Positions 1 to 8,210 of a stretch of 64,000 nucleotides of DNA are shown in pieces. The notes under the pieces were generated by a model. The model worked only from the letters and a program-made list of their open reading frames with translations, was not told the DNA's origin and made no database searches. Position numbers and translations under genes: made by a program. Source of the stretch: Christensenella sp. UBA1750 (GTDB lineage: Bacteria > Bacillota > Clostridia > Christensenellales > UBA1750); the NCBI GenBank assembly GCA_002315655.1, contig DCHO01000010.1, positions 2,189 to 66,188 of the forward strand. Reading direction: 5' to 3'. Within the stretch, counting starts at the first letter, position 1. Every line of letters starts with the position of its first letter.

Positions 1-10
1 TGACCTCCGA

Positions 11-101
11 TTTATACGATAGCATTAACCATAAACTATCCTATATCACCGGCCTTCAAAAGAAAATGTATGATAGTAGATGGCATAAACGATAGTTTAT
101 G
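11..101. promoter_or_regulatory. Dyad operator region upstream of the XRE regulator
   Basis: CATAAACTATC at 30-40 and GATAGTTTATG at 91-101 are perfect 11-base inverted repeats with 50 bases between them. The right arm is also part of a local dyad, ATAAAC-GATA-GTTTAT, at 85-100. GATAG cores recur at 18-22, about 72 and 91-95. The cluster ends 28 bases before the regulator start, where an autoregulatory operator would be expected. That role is inferred; no binding site for this protein is known. Confidence 0.5.
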
Positions 102-128
102 TACTACGCAAATTTTGGAGGTTTGGCT

Positions 129-470
129 ATGGTTTATAACGAACAAATGGTAGCCGAGAGAATCGCGGAGATGCGTCGTCAGAAGTGCTTGAGCCAGGAG
201 GAACTCGCCGCGAGGATGCACATTTCAGTCACGACGCTGTGGAGGTTCGAGAGTGGCCGGCAGCAGATCATGCTGGAGAGGGCTGTGAAGATGGCCAACA
301 TTCTGGGCTGCACCGTGAACGATATGGTGCGGGATTTTCTTGAGTACCCGGTTTCCAACAACACCGATAGGTTCACTGCTCTGCTGCAGACTTGTGATGA
401 TGCAGAGCAGGATTTTTTATATGAAGCTATGGGCGCCCTGCTGAATGTCTATCGGAACAACTGCAAGTAA
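129..470 (+). CDS. XRE-family helix-turn-helix regulator
   Basis: Small DNA-binding regulator of about 113 residues. The first 60 residues form a Cro/C1-type helix-turn-helix: RIAEMRRQKCLSQEELAAR, then the second helix and the recognition helix around VTTLWRFESGR. The remaining C-terminal part is short, acidic and of unknown role. I use ATG 129 because GGAGG at 117-121 sits 7 bases before it; an in-frame ATG at 99 has no ribosome binding site. The gene stands alone between a dyad-rich upstream region and a terminator. Such single-domain XRE proteins are frequent on mobile elements, and the nearby tRNA-Val with its repeat patch fits an element edge, but no integrase is present. The family is clear; targets are unknown. 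Confidence 0.85.
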   Translation: MVYNEQMVAERIAEMRRQKCLSQEELAARMHISVTTLWRFESGRQQIMLERAVKMANILGCTVNDMVRDFLEYPVSNNTDRFTALLQTCDDAEQDFLYEAMGALLNVYRNNCK

Positions 471-483
471 CCTTCACCCTCTT

Positions 484-520
484 GCCGCTGCCGGATCGTA
501 CCCGGTGGCGGCTTTTCTTT
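484..520 (+). terminator. Rho-independent terminator of the XRE gene
   Basis: A GC-rich hairpin (GCCGCTGCCGG at 484-494 pairing with CCGGTGGCGGC up to 512) is followed by TTTTCTTTT. It lies 14 bases after the XRE stop codon. Confidence 0.8.
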
Positions 521-832
521 TATCCCGTTTTTATTGTACAGGGATTGCGGCGTGAACACCACTGCAAAGGTTGAAAGGTGCAGTAATTACGACGTTCATG
601 CTGGGTGCATCGCTGGGTGCAAAATAAAACGCGACCACTTTTCCGGGCATTCGCTTGCACCCAGCTGCGGTCGCTACCGTTTTATTATGCACCCACTTGC
701 ACCCATCCATCAGCCGGAAAACGGCAAGAAACAAAGAAAAACGCGCATTGCACCCACTCGCGAGAGTAGGACAATGCGCGTTTGCACCCAGCAGAATGCA
801 GAAATCCTTGTGCCACAAGGGTTTTCAGAGCA
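521..832. repeat. Non-coding patch with seven TGCACCCA octamers and long inverted repeats
   Basis: No believable gene here. The octamer TGCACCCA occurs at 656-663, 688-695, 698-705, 749-756 and 783-790, and as its complement TGGGTGCA at 602-609 and 614-621. A perfect 12-base inverted repeat, AAACGCGCATTG (739-750) and CAATGCGCGTTT (772-783), forms a strong hairpin with a 21-base loop. A weaker dyad joins AAAATAAAACG near 621-631 to CGTTTTATT near 678-686. Clusters of short repeats beside a tRNA gene resemble arm-type sites of a tyrosine-recombinase attachment region, but no recombinase gene is in view, so this is a suggestion only. Confidence 0.6.
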
Positions 833-870
833 AGAAAAAACGCTAACCTTTGTATCAAGATTAGCGTTCT
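833..870 (-). terminator. Terminator of tRNA-Val
   Basis: Read on the minus strand, AACGCTAA (868-861) pairs perfectly with TTAGCGTT (846-839) and is followed by a run of T. It begins just after the CCA end of the tRNA. Confidence 0.85.
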
Positions 871-874
871 TTTA

Positions 875-950
875 TGGTGGTCCGTACTGGACTCGAACCA
901 GTGACCCCATCGATGTGAACGATGTGCTCTACCAACTGAGCCAACGAACC
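875..950 (-). tRNA. tRNA-Val, anticodon CAC, CCA encoded
   Basis: Full cloverleaf on the minus strand. The acceptor arms GGTTCGT and ACGGACC pair with one G-U. The D arm is GCTC-AGTTGGTA-GAGC. The anticodon stem is CATCG/CGATG with loop TTCACAT, giving anticodon CAC (reads GUG, Val). The T arm is ACTGG-TTCGAGT-CCAGT. Discriminator A and a genomically encoded CCA end at 875. A promoter (TTGACA, 17-base spacer, TATAGT) lies upstream. Confidence 0.97.
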
Positions 951-978
951 ATTCCCGTTCCTCATCGGAACGAGATAT

Positions 979-1007
979 ACTATACCATACTTGTTTCTTT
1001 CTGTCAA
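979..1007 (-). promoter_or_regulatory. Promoter of tRNA-Val
   Basis: On the minus strand TTGACA (1007-1002) and TATAGT (984-979) are separated by 17 bases. The start site would fall a few bases before the tRNA, with a small hairpin (GTTCC/GGAAC, 957-971) in the leader. Confidence 0.8.
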
Positions 1008-1026
1008 CCCTTTTATTGAAATTTGA

Positions 1027-2094
1027 TCACAGGCTGCCCATGACCAGCAATTTCATGAAATTTTCAAGGTTTTTCGCGGTTTCTTCCAAAATATCGAACG
1101 CGGTTTCAAGGGAAATTTCATTTCGGTCAAAGCAAAGTGACAGATTGAGCACACGGGATATTTCCACTTTACCGTCTTTCAGCATCGGAGTCTGTTCAAA
1201 GTTCGGCACAACAAAGGTCAGCTTTCCATCGCAGGTCACATTCGCGTTCACGATATGCGAATCGGACAGGTCACAGACGTTAGGAAGCTCTGCCTCGTTC
1301 AGTTCCTTCAAAGTGTCCGGGCAATCCTCCATGTACTCCTTCGCACAGGTGTGTTTTGCCGCAAATGCGACCATAGCACCCAACGAGATTCCCGTGCGCT
1401 TCTGAACCTTATACAGTTCATCACCATTTACCTGAGCCCCAAGATTTGCCGGGCACGGCATTGCCTTTTCCTGTTCGCTGAACAACTCCACCTCGATGTC
1501 AGGCTCTGCATTTTCTTCTTCATCGCCCATGTCTTCAACGAAGTCTTCTTCCTCGGAAGCAGGTTCTGTCGGGGTTTCTTCTTCAGTAGGTTCGTCTTCG
1601 GATAATTCTTCTTCGCATTCCTCGGCAGTTTCTTCCGTCTCTATCCGTGTTTCCTCGGCAATATCCATATCTTCCGGAATGTCCTCTTCAACCGCTTCTT
1701 CAGGTTCTTCCTCGATGGCAGGTTCTTCCGCAGTCGGTTCTTCCGTGGATTCCTCTGCGGGTTCTTCCTCTACTTCTTCCTGCGCGGCTTCCTCCGCTTT
1801 TCTTTCCTCCTCGGCAGCGGTGTAGGGCGTTGTACCGGGGTTCAGCACGCTTTCGGGGGTGGCGGGAGAGAGCATTCCCACGTCGGTCGGGCAGGACGAG
1901 ATTTCGCCCTCAGGGACGAAGATTGCCACCAACCGTCCGGCCTTCTGGGACTTCACAGTGAAGGTACCGTTTTCCGCTTCAAAGGTGAACAGCTCGTCGC
2001 CGACATTTACCCAATCGCCGGTCTTCTTGAGCCATTTTTTGAGCACCGCTTTGCCGTTTCTGCCGGTAGCATCGGGCATCTGGATCACTGCCAT
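1027..2094 (-). CDS. Degenerate lipoyl-domain / E2-acyltransferase-like protein
   Basis: 355 residues built like a 2-oxoacid dehydrogenase E2 subunit but with key residues lost. Residues 1-75 are a lipoyl-type beta barrel; where the family has Glu-Thr-Asp-Lys-Ala, this has EAENGT, so the lysine that carries lipoate is Asn42. Residues about 85-215 are a Glu/Pro-rich acidic linker. The last 130 residues resemble a shortened E2 catalytic domain, but the His-x-x-x-Asp-Gly active site is replaced by CFDRNEIS. No E1 or E3 genes are nearby. ATG 2094 has a clear AGGAGG. It is probably a non-enzymatic relic or a scaffold. The resemblance is seen in the sequence; the function is unknown. Confidence 0.7.
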   Translation of the reverse strand: MAVIQMPDATGRNGKAVLKKWLKKTGDWVNVGDELFTFEAENGTFTVKSQKAGRLVAIFVPEGEISSCPTDVGMLSPATPESVLNPGTTPYTAAEEERKAEEAAQEEVEEEPAEESTEEPTAEEPAIEEEPEEAVEEDIPEDMDIAEETRIETEETAEECEEELSEDEPTEEETPTEPASEEEDFVEDMGDEEENAEPDIEVELFSEQEKAMPCPANLGAQVNGDELYKVQKRTGISLGAMVAFAAKHTCAKEYMEDCPDTLKELNEAELPNVCDLSDSHIVNANVTCDGKLTFVVPNFEQTPMLKDGKVEISRVLNLSLCFDRNEISLETAFDILEETAKNLENFMKLLVMGSL

Positions 2095-2242
2095 GTTTTT
2101 TGCCTCCTTGAAATCTTTACCTTACCTATAATTATACTTTTTTGCCGGTTTCCTGTCAATGCCGCAAAAAGTTATGGAAATCATCACGGTTTTATGATAG
2201 AATATATTTAGGAATTTATGACTTTTCGGGAGTATTTCGGAT

Positions 2243-4150
2243 ATGATCGTTTTGCAGACAAACAGCTTGACAAAAGCCTTCGGTGTGGAGGAAGTCCTAA
2301 AGGGCGTGGACATGGTAGTGCAGGACAGACAGTGTGTCGGTCTTGTGGGCTCCAACGGCTCCGGAAAATCCACACTGCTGAAAATACTGGCGGGCGTAGA
2401 TCAGGACTATGGCGGAACGCTTTCCATGGTTCGGAACCTGCGCATCGGCTATCATACCCAGCTGGACGACCTCACCTCCACCCGCTCCGTTTGGGAGGAA
2501 ATGGAGACCTGCTTTGAAGAAATCTTCCGCATGGAAGAAAAGCTGCGTCAGATGGAACAGCAGATGGGACAGATGCACGGTGACGAGGAAGCCTTTATCC
2601 GCTTGACAGAGGATTATGCCAAGCTTACCGACCGCTTTGAGGAAGAAGACGGCTATGCGTGGAAATCCCGCATCACCGGCGTGCTCACGGGTTTGGGTTT
2701 CGTGCAGCGGCAGTATGAGCAGACGGTTTCCTCCCTCTCCGGCGGCGAGCGAACCCGGCTGAAATTGGGCAAACTGCTGCTGATGAAGACCGACCTGCTG
2801 CTGTTGGACGAGCCGACCAACCATTTGGATTTGGCCTCTCTGGAATGGCTTGCTGATTATTTAAGGGCTTACAAAGGCGCGGTTGTCGTGGTCAGCCATG
2901 ACCGTTATTTTCTGGATGAGGTTTGTTCCTCCATCATCGAGCTTTCCTTTGGGCGCGCCGAGCAGTATGATGGGAACTATTCCCGCTATCTGCAGCTCCG
3001 TGAAGAAATCATGGTGCGCAGGCTGAAAGAATACACCCTTCAGCAGAAGGAGATTGAACGGCAGAAGGAGATCATCAGAAGATTCCGCTCCTACGCCACT
3101 GAGGCTTACATCGCCAAAGCCAAGACCCGCGAAAAGATGTTGGCGAAAATGGAGGTTCTGGACAAGCCCACAGAGGAACACTCCGTCCATTTCTCCTTCC
3201 ACGCAGGGCGCGGCACGGGCAACGATGTGCTGATGTGCGAAGATTTATCCAAGTCCTTTGGAGAAAGAACCCTCTTTTCCGGCCTGAACCTGCATCTTCG
3301 GGCGGGCGACCGCGTGGCGTTGCTGGGTGCAAACGGTGTCGGAAAAACCACGCTGCTCAAAATCCTGATGAATATGGAACAATCCGACACCGGCTTCGTC
3401 CGCTACGGAAGCGGGGTCGAGGTGGGCTATTACGATCAGCAGCAGACCGGGCTGTCCCAGAACAAAAATGTGCTGGATGAGGTGTGGGACGATTTCCCCC
3501 GCATGGAGCAGACCGATGTGCGCGGCGCGCTGGGGTGCTTCCTCTTTATCGGAGATGATGTATTCAAGGAAATGAACGCACTATCCGGCGGCGAGCGCGG
3601 GCGTGTGCTTTTGACAAAGCTCATGTTGCGTCAGGATAATTTTCTCATCCTCGATGAGCCCACGAACCATCTGGACATGGATTCCCGTGAAATGCTGGAA
3701 AACGCGCTGATGAACTTTGAGGGCACGATTCTGACCGTCAGCCATGACCGCTACTTTATCAATCGCCTTGCGGATCGCGTCATCGTGATGTCCCCGGAGG
3801 GCGTGACGGAATACATCGGCAACTACGACGATTATCAGGAAAAGCTGGCACAGAAGAAGATTGAGGAAGAAGAAGATTTATCTCCTCAAAAGACCAAGAC
3901 CGCCATCCGTGAGGAAAAGAAGAAGGAAAAGGCCGCCATGGAGGCCGCACGACAGGAAAAGGCGCGCATTGCCAACCTGGAAACCAGAATCACCGAGCTG
4001 GAAGAAGCCATGACCAAGGTGGAGATCGAGATGAGCGACCCTTCCTCCTATGCCGACGGTGGAAAAGCCGTGAAGCTCAACAAGAAATACACCTCCATGC
4101 AGGATGAGCTTGCAAAGCTCTATGCAGAATGGGAAGAAATCCAGTCCTAA
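2243..4150 (+). CDS. ABC-F family ATPase (ribosome-associated)
   Basis: 635 residues with two ABC ATPase domains and no membrane segments, the ABC-F pattern. Domain 1 has Walker A GSNGSGKST (about residues 36-44), signature LSGGERTRLKL and Walker B LLLLDEPTNHLD. A charged helical linker (about 225-310) joins it to domain 2, with GANGVGKTT, LSGGERGRV and LILDEPTNHLD. The last 90 residues are a Lys/Glu-rich coiled coil, as in Uup/YdiF-type members. ABC-F proteins act on the ribosome to relieve stalls or confer antibiotic protection; which applies here cannot be told. It is the first gene of an operon with the phosphatase lipoprotein (13-base gap) and GGT. Confidence 0.93.
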   Translation: MIVLQTNSLTKAFGVEEVLKGVDMVVQDRQCVGLVGSNGSGKSTLLKILAGVDQDYGGTLSMVRNLRIGYHTQLDDLTSTRSVWEEMETCFEEIFRMEEKLRQMEQQMGQMHGDEEAFIRLTEDYAKLTDRFEEEDGYAWKSRITGVLTGLGFVQRQYEQTVSSLSGGERTRLKLGKLLLMKTDLLLLDEPTNHLDLASLEWLADYLRAYKGAVVVVSHDRYFLDEVCSSIIELSFGRAEQYDGNYSRYLQLREEIMVRRLKEYTLQQKEIERQKEIIRRFRSYATEAYIAKAKTREKMLAKMEVLDKPTEEHSVHFSFHAGRGTGNDVLMCEDLSKSFGERTLFSGLNLHLRAGDRVALLGANGVGKTTLLKILMNMEQSDTGFVRYGSGVEVGYYDQQQTGLSQNKNVLDEVWDDFPRMEQTDVRGALGCFLFIGDDVFKEMNALSGGERGRVLLTKLMLRQDNFLILDEPTNHLDMDSREMLENALMNFEGTILTVSHDRYFINRLADRVIVMSPEGVTEYIGNYDDYQEKLAQKKIEEEEDLSPQKTKTAIREEKKKEKAAMEAARQEKARIANLETRITELEEAMTKVEIEMSDPSSYADGGKAVKLNKKYTSMQDELAKLYAEWEEIQS

Positions 4151-4163
4151 AGGAGACAAACGC

Positions 4164-5333
4164 ATGAACCGTTTCGCAAAAATCATTGCCCTGCTTTTGA
4201 CCTTGGTTCTTCTTTTATGTTCGCTGTCCGCCTGCACAAAGGAGGTGCCCCAGCGAAAGTTAGGCTCGTCCTTATCCGCCGGAAGCGGCAATTCCGAGGT
4301 CTCCGTTTCGGTCTATTATGACCCCAAGTTCGGTGGCTTTTATCTGGACATTCCCATCGCCGACTTCAACGCCTCGGGCTTTTCCTTCGGGGACAGCCTG
4401 AACCTTTCCCTGTCCAACGGCGTGGAGCTTTCCGATGTGCCCTATTTCAACGGCTACTATGTCAAGACCAACGAACTGCTGGCCTGCGGTTATCCGGGCT
4501 ATGCAGGGGTTAAGATCGGACGCAACAACGGCGGCGACGTCTGGGACGAATTCGGCGTAGATGAGGACACCAAAGTTTGTGTGACGCTGAACGAAGCGGG
4601 AAAATACATCGCTACGCAGGAGGCTCTGAACACCGTTTACACCAACGTGCGCTCCGATTACCCCTCCAACGAAGCGTTTGCCAATTTCCGTGCGCTTTCC
4701 GGCGGCAGAATGAAGGAAAATGTGCTGTTCCGCTCCGCATCGCCTGTGGATAACCAGTACAACCGCGCTTTCTATGTTTCCGCACTGATGGAGCAAAACA
4801 ACGTGCGCTACATTCTGAACCTTGCCGACAGCGAGGCGGAGATTTCCGCCTATTACAGCCATTATGAGGTTTCCCCCGCGTTTTCCGCCCTGTATGAAAG
4901 CGGAAATGTGCTGCTGATGAGCATGAACAACGCCTACCGTTCCGACGTCTACAAACAGAAGGTCGTAAACGGCCTGCGTGAGTTGCTTGCCCACGGGACG
5001 CCCGCGCTCATCCATTGCACTGAGGGCAAGGACAGAACCGGCTTTGTCTGCTGCCTCATCGAAGCCCTTTGCGGCGCCTCCTATGAGGAACTGCTGTCCG
5101 ACTATATGATTACCTACGATAACTACTATACAATAAGCAAAGACAACAAGGCCGACCAGTACGACGCATTAGTGGACGTGAAATTCAACGATTTTGCCCT
5201 GTATTTTGCGGATACCGATGATGTTTCCGTGCTTGTGGATTTTGACTATGAACCGGCGGCGAAACGGTATCTGCTGGACGGCGGCATGACAGAGGAAGAA
5301 ATCTCCGCTCTGCAAGCGCTGCTCTGTGATTAA
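4164..5333 (+). CDS. Lipoprotein tyrosine-phosphatase-like protein (first paralogue)
   Basis: 389 residues. A lipoprotein signal peptide ends in the lipobox LSAC, so the mature protein should be lipid-anchored outside the membrane. Residues 25-160 are a beta-rich domain; the rest is a Tyr/Ser phosphatase domain (Y_phosphatase3-like) with the full P-loop HCTEGKDRTG, catalytic Cys285, preceded by a conserved FRSASPVD segment. ATG 4164 is chosen because AAAGGAGA precedes it and it begins the signal peptide. It lies between the ABC-F gene and GGT with gaps of 13 and 15 bases. A paralogue with the same architecture lies at 44211-45365. The substrate is unknown; phosphopeptides or phospho-sugars outside the cell are possible. 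Confidence 0.85.
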   Translation: MNRFAKIIALLLTLVLLLCSLSACTKEVPQRKLGSSLSAGSGNSEVSVSVYYDPKFGGFYLDIPIADFNASGFSFGDSLNLSLSNGVELSDVPYFNGYYVKTNELLACGYPGYAGVKIGRNNGGDVWDEFGVDEDTKVCVTLNEAGKYIATQEALNTVYTNVRSDYPSNEAFANFRALSGGRMKENVLFRSASPVDNQYNRAFYVSALMEQNNVRYILNLADSEAEISAYYSHYEVSPAFSALYESGNVLLMSMNNAYRSDVYKQKVVNGLRELLAHGTPALIHCTEGKDRTGFVCCLIEALCGASYEELLSDYMITYDNYYTISKDNKADQYDALVDVKFNDFALYFADTDDVSVLVDFDYEPAAKRYLLDGGMTEEEISALQALLCD

Positions 5334-5348
5334 GGAAAGGAGAATCCC

Positions 5349-6950
5349 ATGTTTGACCCGCAATACTATCCCTTTTCTTCCCGGAGGAACTTAGTCTACG
5401 GGCACAGGGGCATGGTGGCCTCCTCGCACCCGCTGGCATCCCAGGCCGGGCTTCACATTCTGCAAAACGGCGGCAATGCCGTGGATGCAGCGCTTGCCGT
5501 TGCGGCGGCGCTGACGGTGGTAGACCCTGCGAACAACGGCCTGGGCGGTGATTGCTTTGCCATCGTTTCCATGAAGGGACAGCCCTTGCAGGGGCTCAAT
5601 TCCTCCGGCTTCTCCCCCGCTCTGACCACCCGCGACAGAATGCTGAATCACGGTGTTACCGATAAGATACCATTCCGCGGCTGGCTTCCCGTGACGGTTC
5701 CCGGTGCTCCCGCCGGATGGGCGGCACTCCATGAACGCTACGCCACCAAGCCCTTAACGGAACTTTTCGCCCCCGCCATCGAGATGGCTAACAGGGGCTA
5801 TGCACTCTCCCCGGACAATGCTCCCATTCTGAACGCTTTCACAAGCGGTTTGGAAAAAGCCAACGATCCGTTGCTGAACGAATGGTTCGGAGGCTTCAAT
5901 CCCGATCACAGAACCTTTCACGCGGGCAACCTCTATTCCGTTCCCCAACTCGGAAAAACGCTGGAAATCCTTGCAAAAACCAACTGCAAAGCACTTTATG
6001 ATGGCGAGCTTGCCGAAAAGATTGATGCGTATTCCCGCAAAACCGATGGAACGCTGCGCGGGGAGGATTTGGCGCAGTACGCCGCAAGATGGGTAAAGCC
6101 CGTGTCCACATCCTTTTGTGGGCACGAAATCTGGGAAATTCCCCCGAACGGGCAGGGCATGACCGCGCTGCTGGCGCTCAACATTCTTTCCAATCTTCCC
6201 ATCCACGGTGCAGACCCGGTGGAAAAGCTGCATCTTCAAATGGAGGCCATGAAAGTCGCCTTTGCCGATGCGCTGCACTACATTGCCGACCCGAAATTTA
6301 TGCCCGTGACTCCGGAACATCTGCTCTCTATGGATTACGCAAAGAAACGCGCCGCCCTCATCACGGACAGCGCACAAATTTACGCCCCCGGCTGTCCCAA
6401 GCCCGGAGACACGGTGTATTTCTGCTGCGCGGACGGCTTCGGAAACAGCATTTCCATGATTCAGAGCCTTTATCAGGGTTTCGGTTCCTGCGTGATGGTG
6501 CCCGAAACCGGCATCTGCTTGCAGGACAGAGGCGCGTGCTTCAACATGGAAGCACATCACGCCAATGTGGTTGCGCCGCGAAAGTACCCGTATCACACCA
6601 TTATCCCCGGCTTTATCACAAGAGACGGGCAGCCTTTGGGGCCTTTCGGCATCATGGGCGGCTATATGCAGCCGCAGGCGCATATGCAGGTCATTACGCA
6701 TCTGCTGGATGAAGGGCTGAATCCGCAGGCTTCCTTGGATGCACCCCGTTTCTGCTGGACGGAAGGCCTTTCCTTTGATATGGAGCCTTCCTTCAACCCT
6801 ATGGTCATTGACGCTCTGCGCCGCAGAGGGCACGACATCCGCGTGATCACGGGCGGGCAGTACGGGCGCGGGCAGATGATCCTCAACATGGGGCAATCCT
6901 GGGTCGGCGCCACCGAGCCCCGGGCAGACGGCTCCGTCATCGGCTTCTGA
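5349..6950 (+). CDS. ggt: Gamma-glutamyltransferase family protein
   Basis: 533 residues, the normal size for an unprocessed GGT precursor. GGT enzymes cleave themselves to expose an N-terminal Thr and then transfer or hydrolyse gamma-glutamyl groups, as from glutathione. The N-terminal signature (ASSHPLASQAGLHIL, then GGNAVDAALA and GLGGDCF) is clear. The cleavage-site Thr is Thr355 in GDTVYFCCADGFGN, where the family usually has Thr-Thr-His-x-Ser; the second Thr and the His are replaced. There is no signal peptide, unlike secreted GGTs. AAAGGAG precedes ATG 5349. It is the third gene of the ABC-F operon. Activity on glutathione or on other gamma-glutamyl or acyl substrates is open. Confidence 0.88.
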   Translation: MFDPQYYPFSSRRNLVYGHRGMVASSHPLASQAGLHILQNGGNAVDAALAVAAALTVVDPANNGLGGDCFAIVSMKGQPLQGLNSSGFSPALTTRDRMLNHGVTDKIPFRGWLPVTVPGAPAGWAALHERYATKPLTELFAPAIEMANRGYALSPDNAPILNAFTSGLEKANDPLLNEWFGGFNPDHRTFHAGNLYSVPQLGKTLEILAKTNCKALYDGELAEKIDAYSRKTDGTLRGEDLAQYAARWVKPVSTSFCGHEIWEIPPNGQGMTALLALNILSNLPIHGADPVEKLHLQMEAMKVAFADALHYIADPKFMPVTPEHLLSMDYAKKRAALITDSAQIYAPGCPKPGDTVYFCCADGFGNSISMIQSLYQGFGSCVMVPETGICLQDRGACFNMEAHHANVVAPRKYPYHTIIPGFITRDGQPLGPFGIMGGYMQPQAHMQVITHLLDEGLNPQASLDAPRFCWTEGLSFDMEPSFNPMVIDALRRRGHDIRVITGGQYGRGQMILNMGQSWVGATEPRADGSVIGF

Positions 6951-7118
6951 ACTTGTTTCGTAGCTTTTTACATCATTTCCCGTTTGGTTACAACTTATCT
7001 ATATACTTTTGTTCATGGGTCGGCTATACTGAATATTGTCCAGAGGTGCTGATTTATGGAGGCACGTTTGGCGCATATCTCCTCCTTTTTGTTGTTTGTC
7101 ATTCTGTTGTTTTCTGTG

Positions 7119-7156
7119 AAAAACGCCTGTGTCATTCTCCGGACACAGGCGTTTTT
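7119..7156. terminator. Bidirectional terminator between GGT and the hydrolase gene
   Basis: A perfect 14-base inverted repeat, AAAAACGCCTGTGT (7119-7132) and ACACAGGCGTTTTT (7143-7156), ends in T on either strand. The rest of 6951-7170 shows nothing else convincing. Confidence 0.9.
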
Positions 7157-7170
7157 CTATATTGTCGGTG

Positions 7171-8196
7171 TTAATCCCATTCCCCTTTGGTGACCTGTTC
7201 AAAGCCCTCCCATGCGGGAATCTTGTAATATCTATGCGCACCGTTGTCTTCCTTGTGAACGAAATTCTCCGGCACACCGGCATCCTTGTAAATCTGCTTT
7301 ATGATTTCGCAGGTCTCATCCACGCCCTTCTTCGGGAAGATGGGGTCGTCCTTGCCGTTGATCACAACCAGTTTGCGCGGTGCGATGGCGGCAGCCATGT
7401 CTCCCATGTCCAGGAATCTGGCAATGTTCGGGACATAGTTGCACTCGCAGTGCTTCATGGCCGCGATGGAATCCCGGAAGGTACACACCGCGCTTGATGG
7501 CATGGCGACCTTAATGCGGGGTTCATAGACTGCGGCGTAATAGGTCGCGGTGCCTCCGCCGGAGTTGCCGGTGCAGATGATCTTCTCCCCGTCGATCTCG
7601 GGATAGGTCAGTGCCAGGTCGATGGCGCGGGAAATGTCCCAGCAGCGCTCCCCCAGCAGGGTTCTGCCCAAGATCAGGGCGACCATGGCGGTGGTGTGGC
7701 AGCGGGGGCTGCCGGGCACCTCGTTGGCATAGCCGTTCTTCTCGGTTCTGCGCTCGCCGAAGCCGCGCTGTTCCAGACACAGGGAGGCGTAACCGCGCTC
7801 GATGGCCTGCAAGCCGTTGTCGCGCTCGCCTTCTTCGGGGTGGTCTTTTTCGTAGAGCTTGCGCCCCATGGAAACGTGCATCCCGGTGCCGTGCCCCTGC
7901 ACGACAATGACCAGCGGCACTTTTCCCTTGCGATTTTTCGGAATGTTCAGCAGACACACGGCGCGCACATCTTCTTCCACGGAGAAAGAAATGCGGTTTT
8001 CCGTGAAGGTCTCGTGCTCGGTGACGCTCTCCACAACCGGGTCAAGGGGAACGATAGAATCGGGCATATCGCCCAGGCATTCCAGTATCTTTGCCTTGAT
8101 GGCCTCCTGCTGGGGCGCAAAGGGCTTAGACGGGTCATACGCCATGGACGGACGCTTTTGCAGCATTCTGTCATGGGCATTATCTGGTGAATACAT
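7171..8196 (-). CDS. Alpha/beta hydrolase (esterase type)
   Basis: 341 residues with no signal peptide. The alpha/beta hydrolase fold is shown by the oxyanion segment VVQGHGTGMH, the nucleophile elbow TGNSGGGTA (Ser212), the acid GKDDPIF and the His GAHRYY. The large family it resembles (abhydrolase_7 / acetyl-xylan-esterase-like) includes carbohydrate deacetylases, but the substrate cannot be set from sequence. AAGGAG precedes ATG 8196. It follows the lipoprotein gene by 14 bases and so probably shares a transcript with the MATE pump and the lipoprotein. Confidence 0.82.
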   Translation of the reverse strand: MYSPDNAHDRMLQKRPSMAYDPSKPFAPQQEAIKAKILECLGDMPDSIVPLDPVVESVTEHETFTENRISFSVEEDVRAVCLLNIPKNRKGKVPLVIVVQGHGTGMHVSMGRKLYEKDHPEEGERDNGLQAIERGYASLCLEQRGFGERRTEKNGYANEVPGSPRCHTTAMVALILGRTLLGERCWDISRAIDLALTYPEIDGEKIICTGNSGGGTATYYAAVYEPRIKVAMPSSAVCTFRDSIAAMKHCECNYVPNIARFLDMGDMAAAIAPRKLVVINGKDDPIFPKKGVDETCEIIKQIYKDAGVPENFVHKEDNGAHRYYKIPAWEGFEQVTKGEWD

Positions 8197-8210
8197 GATC
8201 TTTCTCTCCT

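Noticed and set aside
521..832. Octamer patch considered as a CRISPR array or origin
   Set aside because: Octamers are irregularly spaced and in both orientations, and no cas or dnaA genes are near.
534..1019. 161-residue open frame on the plus strand
   Set aside because: It runs through the tRNA-Val gene, its promoter and terminator, and the octamer patch. The PYWTRTSDP-type stretch is the usual false translation of a tRNA.
1496..1825. 109-residue Ser-rich open frame
   Set aside because: It is the antisense of the Glu-rich linker codons of the E2-like protein.
6953..7174. 73-residue open frame after GGT
   Set aside because: No ribosome binding site, overlaps the bidirectional terminator, no recognisable features.
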